A stretch of 37,721 bases of DNA from assembly GCA_910577835.1 (NCBI GenBank), contig CAJTOU010000031.1, forward strand, positions 1 to 37,721. The letters are read 5' to 3'. A program made the position numbers and the translations under genes. Shown one piece after another: positions 32,202 through 37,721 of this stretch. Origin of the DNA: an uncultured Lachnospiraceae bacterium (GTDB lineage Bacteria; Bacillota_A; Clostridia; Lachnospirales; Lachnospiraceae). The notes beneath the pieces are model-generated. The model made no database searches. It was not told where the DNA came from and saw only the letters and a list, made by a program, of their open reading frames with translations. Within the stretch, counting starts at the first letter, position 1. Each line of letters starts with the position of its first letter.

Positions 32202-33074
32202 TTATATTTTTATATCTTTTATCTCAACCATAACTATCTCCGATTCATTAAACAGCCGAAATTTTATTGTATGACTTCCTGCTCCGCCTGACAATACCAT
32301 GGCAGTCTGATTTTCCCGATATACCCCATAAGAATATTTGGGAAACAATCTCTTATCTGTTGATATCACCCCATGAATCACCGGCAGTCTTACGATTCCC
32401 CCATGATTATGTCCAGAAAATATATAATCAGGCTTCCATTCTGCATACTTCTTGAAAAAATTCGGATTATGCGCAATCAATACTTTTACTTCATCTTCCT
32501 CTGCCTCTGAAAAAGGATTTTCCCCCACAATATATTCCCCTTTCTTATAACATTCTCTGCTTAATTCAATTCCCCAAAAATAAATCTTTGTTCCCTTAAA
32601 ATTCAGATGAATCCCTTTATTATTCAACAACACAATATCCAGTTTTTTCACCTCTCTCAAATAATCCCCAAACTCCTTTGTCTCACAGACCCTCGTTTCA
32701 TGATTTCCAAAATTATACAAAACAGGACAAACCTTTTCTATTTTCTTCAAGAACTCCAGTCCCACATCCGTCTTTACCCTTTTTTCCTTCCCAATAATCA
32801 AATCTCCTCCAATAATAATACAATCCGGCTTTTCCCTCAAAACAGCCTGAACAAGACGCTCATTTTCTTCCCCAAAACAACTTTCATGTAAATCCGAAAC
32901 ATACAAAATCTTCACCGCTCCCAAAACATTTCTATTTTCAAACTCATATCTTTTTACCACAAAATGAGTAATTTCATAAAAACTTCTACACAAAATAATT
33001 AAAATCATAATGACACAAAAAAACACCAAGTAAAACATAAATCCTCCATACAGTAAAAATCCAAATAACCTCAT
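32202..33074 (-). CDS. Membrane-anchored metallophosphoesterase (YkuE/YaeI-like)
   Basis: A 290-residue calcineurin-like phosphoesterase. An N-terminal membrane helix (about 10-30) is followed by metal-binding motifs YVSDLHE (59-64), GGDLI (89-93), NFGNHE and SGHNHGG. Related proteins hydrolyse phosphoesters at the membrane, including lipid-linked ones (UDP-2,3-diacylglucosamine hydrolase-like). The start overlaps the stop of a small upstream ORF (ATGA), so it may be translationally coupled. It precedes scpA by 67 nt. Confidence 0.9.
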   Translation of the reverse strand: MRLFGFLLYGGFMFYLVFFCVIMILIILCRSFYEITHFVVKRYEFENRNVLGAVKILYVSDLHESCFGEENERLVQAVLREKPDCIIIGGDLIIGKEKRVKTDVGLEFLKKIEKVCPVLYNFGNHETRVCETKEFGDYLREVKKLDIVLLNNKGIHLNFKGTKIYFWGIELSRECYKKGEYIVGENPFSEAEEDEVKVLIAHNPNFFKKYAEWKPDYIFSGHNHGGIVRLPVIHGVISTDKRLFPKYSYGVYRENQTAMVLSGGAGSHTIKFRLFNESEIVMVEIKDIKI

Positions 33075-33220
33075 CCCTTATTTACTTTAACAAAGAATCC
33101 ACCTATATCGGTTAAATATCTTTTAACCTTACTTTTCACTGTAATATTATGAAACACAGTATCAGAAGGAAGATGTCTGCCATAAAAGGTCCTCTTCCTT
33201 CTGATACACCTCTCAAACAC
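33071..33220 (-). CDS. Possible small ORF coupled to the metallophosphoesterase
   Basis: A 49-codon frame with a strong AAGGAGG 6 nt before a GTG at 33220 and a 4-nt ATGA overlap with the next gene. The product is basic (FERCIRRKRTFYGRH at its start) and resembles no family I know. A perfect 15-bp hairpin (33159-33173 with 33193-33207) lies inside the frame, so it may be a leader peptide whose translation opens that structure. The start signal and overlap are the only evidence. Confidence 0.4.
   Translation of the reverse strand: MFERCIRRKRTFYGRHLPSDTVFHNITVKSKVKRYLTDIGGFFVKVNKG
33159..33207 (-). terminator. Strong hairpin downstream of the carboxypeptidase gene
   Basis: GTATCAGAAGGAAGA (33159-33173) pairs perfectly with 33193-33207; the loop is 19 nt. 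The T-tract after it on the minus strand is weak (TGTGTTTCAT), so it may be an attenuator or RNA-processing stem more than a full terminator. Confidence 0.5.
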
Positions 33221-33245
33221 TCCTATCCTCCTTGTACTGCAATAG

Positions 33246-33278
33246 GTCATCAACTACGCTTCGTATGATGACATTATA
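33246..33278 (-). promoter_or_regulatory. Candidate promoter and 5' hairpin for the metallophosphoesterase-scp genes
   Basis: A perfect TATAAT (33273-33278, minus strand) lies just past the carboxypeptidase stop; a good -35 is not seen. Starting about 7 nt downstream, the transcript would begin with GTCATCA (33266-33272 on the plus strand as TGATGAC) pairing with 33246-33252, with TACG/CGTA inside the loop. Confidence 0.4.
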
Positions 33279-33284
33279 CCACAA

Positions 33285-34490
33285 TTATATCCACAACGCA
33301 TTCACTAATTTTTTCACACAATCAAAAAATACAATCTTCCTTACATCTTCCGATGCCACAATATCCACACTTCCCACCTTCGTTTCTCCTAAATAATACT
33401 CCGCACTTCCCATCACATCCCCCTTTTTCACGGGTGCCTCCGCTTCTTCCTTCAAACTAATCTTCTTTGTAATTTCATTCACATTCTCCCCCGTAGTACT
33501 AAGATAGGAAAACTCCCCCTTATACTCAACCTCTGCTTCCTCACTCACCCCAAGCGAAACCTTCACCCTTTCCAATTTATCTTCATTTAAATCCTTATAC
33601 ACACTACAATGCGAAAATCCATACTCCAACAATGTCCTTGCTTCGGCAAAACGTATTTTATAGTCCGGCGCTGCCATAATTACCGCAATCAAATCAATAT
33701 CATTCTTCCTTGCCGTAGCGCTCACACAATACTTCGCCTTACTTGTAGAACCAGTTTTCAACCCTGTTGTCCACTGGTACTGTTTCAATAACTTATTTGT
33801 ATTTGCCAGCCCAAATTCACTGCTTCCCTTTGCTGTCACATGTGTAATATTTTCCATCCATATTGTAGAATAATTAAAAATAGCTGGATATTTTGTAATC
33901 AGTTCTCTTGACATAATGGCCACATCTCTCGCCGTCGTATAATGTCCGTCAGAATCCGTCAGCCCGCAGCAGTCCTCAAAATTTGTATTTTCCATTCCAA
34001 GTCCCTTTGCCCTTTCATTCATTTTCTGAACAAACTCCGCTTCACTTCCTGCTATGTACTCCGCCATTGCTACTGATGCATCATTTCCCGATGCAATAAT
34101 AATACATTTTATCAATGTATCGACTGTCTGTACCTCACCTTCCTCCAGAAATACCTGCGAACCACCCATGGATTTTGCATGAGCAGAGGTAGTTACCTGT
34201 TCGTCCAGAGAAATCTGCCCGCTTTCCAGTGCATCAAAAATCAGAACCAGTGTCATAATTTTTGTAATACTAGCGGGACTTAATACTTGGTCAGGATTAT
34301 TTTCATAAATAACCGTTCCGGTAGATGCCTCCATCAGTACTGCCGCCTTTGACTGCAAACCCAAATCCAGACTTAAATCATTTGTATTTACCGTATCTTC
34401 CTCCGCATAAATGGAAAATGGCAGTATGCCCGTTAATATAGTAATCATTAGCCATACTGCCATCACTCTTCGTTTTCGATTTACACTCAT
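33285..34490 (-). CDS. D-alanyl-D-alanine carboxypeptidase (DacF-like)
   Basis: A 401-residue secreted peptidase S11. The signal peptide (about 1-29) ends SIYAEE. Catalytic motifs are SPASITK (71-77; Ser74, Lys77), SGND in the second motif and KTGSTSKA in the third. A C-terminal beta domain follows. It sets the level of peptidoglycan cross-linking by removing terminal D-Ala. The ATG at 34490 is chosen over a GTG at 34496; the ribosome site is weak (GAGAG). It follows the LTA-synthase-like gene with a gap of about 100 nt, and its own end overlaps the next promoter. Confidence 0.94.
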   Translation of the reverse strand: MSVNRKRRVMAVWLMITILTGILPFSIYAEEDTVNTNDLSLDLGLQSKAAVLMEASTGTVIYENNPDQVLSPASITKIMTLVLIFDALESGQISLDEQVTTSAHAKSMGGSQVFLEEGEVQTVDTLIKCIIIASGNDASVAMAEYIAGSEAEFVQKMNERAKGLGMENTNFEDCCGLTDSDGHYTTARDVAIMSRELITKYPAIFNYSTIWMENITHVTAKGSSEFGLANTNKLLKQYQWTTGLKTGSTSKAKYCVSATARKNDIDLIAVIMAAPDYKIRFAEARTLLEYGFSHCSVYKDLNEDKLERVKVSLGVSEEAEVEYKGEFSYLSTTGENVNEITKKISLKEEAEAPVKKGDVMGSAEYYLGETKVGSVDIVASEDVRKIVFFDCVKKLVNALWI

Positions 34491-34589
34491 ATTCACTCTC
34501 TAATCTTTTCTTACTGTCATTTTATGCTTTGAACGATTAGATTAGAACAAAGTATTCACAACTCTATTTATTCTCGAAATTTATTTCCA

Positions 34590-36779
34590 CTATTCCGTGA
34601 CTGATTCTGTATTCTGTTCTGCTGCCGATTCTGTCTCCTGTTCACCTGTGGGCTCTGTATTCTGCTCTGTCACAGGCTGTGTTCCCTGCTCTGCCGCCGT
34701 CGCAATATAAATATATTCCTCCGAAGTACTTACAACAGACCTGTTTTTCCATAGATGCTTTACTGTAAACGGGTCAAGATTCTGAACATCCTCTGCCTTT
34801 GCAAGAAGCGTATTTTTATTAATAAATATAGTTTCACATTTCTCATCATTAATATAAACACTGCTTGAAGGTGAGAAATACTGCCCTTTTACTAGATAAT
34901 ATCGCATATTTTCATCTTCTCCGGTTTCCGTCTCCGGTTCCTCCTTAGCGTCAGGGTCCTTTGGCAGACTGGCAAGATGCTCTTCTGGATTTTCCTCAAG
35001 TTCTACACTCTGTATCACAGAAGGATAAGTTCCCATTTGCAAATCTGTTGGAACGTATGGAGTTTCTCCGTCATATACATACTTATCTCCATATAAAATA
35101 TCATATTCCAAAGTCTTTAAGGATTCCAGATAATTTTCATCATTTTGATAAATTCTGTGAAACTTATTAATCACACCTTCATCAATTCCAAGCTTTTCAA
35201 GAATCTTAGGATAAATCTGAAAAGTTTCCAAATCCTCGTCCGGCATATCAAATCCAAAGTTGCTCCATACAATATACTCTGTCTGATACAGATTGCCATT
35301 TGTCAGCTCATCTTCTGTCAATTCCAGACTTGGAAGATGGTCTCCATACATTACAAGAATGACATCTTCTTTATATTTTGCAAGCGTTTCTGTCAATTCT
35401 TTGATAAAATCATCCATTTCCTTAATTTGATTTACATAGTATTCAAACTGATATCGCCTCTCTTCATCCTCAATGCCGGATACCTTAATTAACGGCTCCT
35501 CAAGAACCTCATAAGTTGGATAACTTCCATGTCCCTGAACGGATATGGTATAAATAAAATCCTGTTCCTCCGTAGAATCAAGCACATCTACAATCTCTTC
35601 TGTAAGAACAAAATCCTTTACCCAATCTAACGGCGTATATTCAGTAGGATTCATAAACTCCACACTGGTAAAAGTATTGATTCCCAGATTTTTAAATACC
35701 TCATTTCTGGAATAGAAAGATGCATTATTATTATGAATTACATGAGAAGTATAGCCATAATCCCGAAGCACATAAGAAATGCTCTCACAGGTAGATTCCT
35801 TTAAAATTGTTTTATATGGAAATTCTCCTGGCCCGAAATCCTCCAGATTCATGCCTGTCATCATCTCAAATTCTGTATTGGCAGTTCCATACCCTACATT
35901 ATTGACATATAAAAATCCGGATGGATAATCCTTTTTCAACTGATTAAAGACAGGTGTAGCCTCCTGTGACAGTTCCAAATCCTTTACCTTGTTTACATCA
36001 AAAAATGATTCAAGCTGAAGAAAAATAATATTCGGAGTTTTTGCATCCTCTATCGGGTCATTTTTCGCACTGTCAAGATTCTGTTTGATTTTCTGAATCG
36101 TTTCCTCTGAGTATTCCTTTGGCTTCTTTACTCCCACATTTACCACAGAATTGGCAAAGCAATAGGCAAATCCATATTCCTGATAAGCAATGGAAAGATT
36201 TGGAAACTTGGTGGACAGACTTCCTATGGCAATTCCAATATTTGCGGAACCTACCGTGATAATGCCTATCAAAATAATCAAAGCAATATTCCAGAGATAA
36301 TTAATTTTTTGAGAATATTTCGGTATCTTTCTCCAGAGATAAATTACCAAAATAATTGCGGCAATAATCAGCACAATTAAAAAAAATCCAAATGGTCCGC
36401 TTAAATACTTGTCCATAATGCTCATAACCGAAGTTGCCATTCTAAGGTCATTCGCTGAAAAAGGTGTTTCTCTGTAAGATTTTAACAGGAAATTTGCCAC
36501 ACCAAATCCAATCCATATACAGGCAATTAAAAACATTGGTGCGATTCTTTTTTTCAATATTAAAACAAATGACATGGTAAATAATACAATCAAATAGTTT
36601 AACAGAAAAGTAATTGGTCTTCCGGTAATAAAGCCGAAAAACTTGGACACTGACCTTTGATTCAGCGCTTCTGCTATGGTATATGCCACCAGCGGCGCAA
36701 TAAGAAATACAAGAAGAGTTATTCTCTTCACTGTATTGGCCCATATGTCTTTAAAATAACTGATGATTTTATCTTTCAA
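34590..36779 (-). CDS. LTA-synthase-like phosphoglycerol transferase (sulfatase family)
   Basis: A 729-residue membrane enzyme. Four to five N-terminal helices (about 20-180) are followed by an extracytoplasmic sulfatase domain with NIIFLQLESFF (Glu257) and NNVGYGTANTEFE, where Thr299 aligns with the catalytic Thr of LtaS, then VMYGDHLPS. After it comes a small beta-rich domain (GQYFSPSSSVYIND) and a tail of TEQNTEP-like repeats. It would use phosphatidylglycerol to add glycerol phosphate to a glycolipid or glycan. AAGAGG lies 8 nt before a TTG at 36779; the ATG at 36800 has no ribosome site. The extra C-terminal domain is not part of standard LtaS. Confidence 0.88.
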   Translation of the reverse strand: MKDKIISYFKDIWANTVKRITLLVFLIAPLVAYTIAEALNQRSVSKFFGFITGRPITFLLNYLIVLFTMSFVLILKKRIAPMFLIACIWIGFGVANFLLKSYRETPFSANDLRMATSVMSIMDKYLSGPFGFFLIVLIIAAIILVIYLWRKIPKYSQKINYLWNIALIILIGIITVGSANIGIAIGSLSTKFPNLSIAYQEYGFAYCFANSVVNVGVKKPKEYSEETIQKIKQNLDSAKNDPIEDAKTPNIIFLQLESFFDVNKVKDLELSQEATPVFNQLKKDYPSGFLYVNNVGYGTANTEFEMMTGMNLEDFGPGEFPYKTILKESTCESISYVLRDYGYTSHVIHNNNASFYSRNEVFKNLGINTFTSVEFMNPTEYTPLDWVKDFVLTEEIVDVLDSTEEQDFIYTISVQGHGSYPTYEVLEEPLIKVSGIEDEERRYQFEYYVNQIKEMDDFIKELTETLAKYKEDVILVMYGDHLPSLELTEDELTNGNLYQTEYIVWSNFGFDMPDEDLETFQIYPKILEKLGIDEGVINKFHRIYQNDENYLESLKTLEYDILYGDKYVYDGETPYVPTDLQMGTYPSVIQSVELEENPEEHLASLPKDPDAKEEPETETGEDENMRYYLVKGQYFSPSSSVYINDEKCETIFINKNTLLAKAEDVQNLDPFTVKHLWKNRSVVSTSEEYIYIATAAEQGTQPVTEQNTEPTGEQETESAAEQNTESVTE

Positions 36780-36832
36780 TTTTATAACCTCTTTTCTCAT
36801 TTCACAGGAAATCACTTTGCAAATCTAACTGC

Positions 36833-37441
36833 CTAATAAAATGTATTCACTTCATTTATTATGTGATATTGTCCCTGTTTTAAATCTACCATTATCACAT
36901 TACAGTTCTTCTGCAGTCCTCCGGACCAGAAATCTTTGATTTCATTTCCTTTTATATAGGACATCAGTGCTTTGTTCATTGCTCCGTGGGCAACAATCAT
37001 TACCCGTTCCCATATTTTCTGCATTGGTTCGATTTCATGCTTCATAAAATCCTCCGCTCTGGAACAAATCTGTTCCAGAGATTCCCCTGTTTTGTCTGGT
37101 TGATATAATTCAGGATGGCTGAAAAAATATCGAAAAGTAATCGTATTATTTTTTTCCAGTTCTTCTACGGTTTGTCCCTCATAACCACCAAAATTCAGCT
37201 CAAGAATTCTTTCATCCTTTCTAATCTCAATCTCTCTGTTGCCTTTGATAAGAAGTGCTGTTTGATATGCTCTGTCAAGAGGACTGGAATAGATTCTGTC
37301 TATTTCTACATTTCTCAATGCTCTGCCTGTCTTTTCTGCCAGTTCTCGCCCATACTCACTAAGCGGAACATCCGTGCGTCCCTGCAATCGTTTCTCTTTG
37401 TTCCATACAGTTTCCCCATGCCTGACAATATAAATCTCCAT
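36833..37441 (-). CDS. Histidine phosphatase (phosphoglycerate mutase-like)
   Basis: A 202-residue protein of the histidine phosphatase superfamily. The catalytic IVRHGETVWNKEKRLQGRTDVPLS starts at residue 5 (Arg7, His8; landmark RHGE), and the second His is in MIVAHGAMN. The size and the LQGRTD region match cofactor-independent-of-glycolysis phosphatases such as CobC/GpmB-like enzymes, so the substrate is not clear. The ATG at 37441 begins the domain and has ACAGGA upstream; the longer frame adds 23 unconserved residues. It is upstream of the LTA-synthase-like gene by about 50 nt. Confidence 0.92.
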   Translation of the reverse strand: MEIYIVRHGETVWNKEKRLQGRTDVPLSEYGRELAEKTGRALRNVEIDRIYSSPLDRAYQTALLIKGNREIEIRKDERILELNFGGYEGQTVEELEKNNTITFRYFFSHPELYQPDKTGESLEQICSRAEDFMKHEIEPMQKIWERVMIVAHGAMNKALMSYIKGNEIKDFWSGGLQKNCNVIMVDLKQGQYHIINEVNTFY

Positions 37442-37472
37442 TTTCCTGTCCCATATTTCTAATTTAATCAAA

Positions 37473-37539
37473 AATGCCATCTTCATTTCTGATGTATGGC
37501 ATTCTGACAAATAATATCACAAATATAAGATTTTTTCAA
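37473..37539 (-). promoter_or_regulatory. Sigma-A promoter with a 5' hairpin for the phosphatase gene
   Basis: Minus strand: -35 TTGAAA (37534-37539), a 17-bp spacer, an extended TGA and -10 TATTAT (37511-37516). The expected start near 37504 is immediately followed by an 8-bp hairpin, AATGCCAT (37473-37480) with ATGGCATT (37496-37503). Confidence 0.7.
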
Positions 37540-37605
37540 GGGCAGTGAAAAGAAAGACACAAAAAATACACATATTTCCATTTCCGCTGTTTTCATATTT
37601 CCATG

Positions 37606-37721
37606 TTATAAAGTATATTCTTTTTTTATATCTCCTTCAAGGTCCTTCCATAAAAATGCTCCTTTTTCTATGGTCATATATCCATGGTGGCTGTTTTCCT
37701 TCGGAATAGATACGGAACCGG
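37606..37721 (-). CDS. C-terminal fragment of an unidentified protein (cut by the window edge)
   Basis: An open minus-strand frame runs from the window edge to a TAA at 37606 and gives the last 37 residues, with EKGAFLWKDLEGDIKKEYTL at the end. The composition is protein-like and no other frame is open. Too little is present to name a family. It is upstream of the phosphatase promoter, so it is a separate unit. Confidence 0.55.
   Translation of the reverse strand, partial: GSVSIPKENSHHGYMTIEKGAFLWKDLEGDIKKEYTL

Overview
The window looks like a chromosomal stretch from a low-GC Gram-positive bacterium of the class Clostridia, most likely Lachnospiraceae (inference). The grounds are AGGAGG-type ribosome binding sites, scpA/scpB, two secreted D-Ala-D-Ala carboxypeptidases, an LTA-synthase-like sulfatase, and a Na+-pump decarboxylase operon with a separate biotin carrier. 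Almost every gene is on the minus strand, so transcription runs right to left. The exception is one carboxypeptidase at 11623-12879. No tRNA, rRNA, CRISPR array or insertion sequence was recognised.

Layout from left to right. (1) 73-5686: a compact acyl-thioester gene set. It encodes an AMP-forming acyl ligase, a free-standing acyl carrier protein, a stand-alone condensation-domain protein, an alpha/beta hydrolase, an SCP2 lipid-carrier protein and an Sfp-type phosphopantetheinyl transferase. A hairpin-rich leader precedes the core operon. It resembles a minimal lipid-conjugating (NRPS-like) pathway whose product is unknown. (2) 5959-11400: a biotin-dependent sodium-pump decarboxylase or transcarboxylase operon with a CoA carboxyltransferase, an OadG-like membrane subunit, a biotin carrier, the beta pump subunit and a pyruvate-type carboxyltransferase. 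(3) 11623-12879: a D,D-carboxypeptidase on the plus strand, followed by a shared two-hairpin terminator region.

(4) 12984-28137: a roughly 15 kb surface-polysaccharide operon. It carries the GDP-D-glycero-D-manno-heptose pathway (hddA, an hddC-gmhB fusion, gmhA), a WecG/TagA-type transferase, four other glycosyltransferases, a Wzy-like polymerase, an acetyltransferase, a LicD transferase, a Wzx flippase, a sulfotransferase-like protein and a decayed short-chain dehydrogenase. The first gene is a tyrosine recombinase. Just upstream (28374-28749) are two 20-bp inverted repeats, 19/20 identical, that share the same 7-bp spacer. Between them lies a strong extended -10 promoter that currently points into the operon. 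This is a good candidate for an invertible promoter giving ON/OFF phase variation of the whole glycan locus. The recombinase has Ala where the first catalytic Arg is expected, which raises the question of what performs the inversion.

(5) 29068-30152: a membrane acyltransferase broken by a one-base frameshift in a homopolymer. (6) 30218-37721: conserved genes: a YkgJ-like cysteine-cluster protein, scpB, scpA, a membrane-anchored metallophosphoesterase preceded by a possible small ORF, a second D,D-carboxypeptidase, an LTA-synthase-like phosphoglycerol transferase, a histidine phosphatase with a clear promoter, and the cut-off end of an unidentified gene.

The polysaccharide block is visibly more AT-rich than the decarboxylase operon, as is usual for exchangeable surface-glycan loci.
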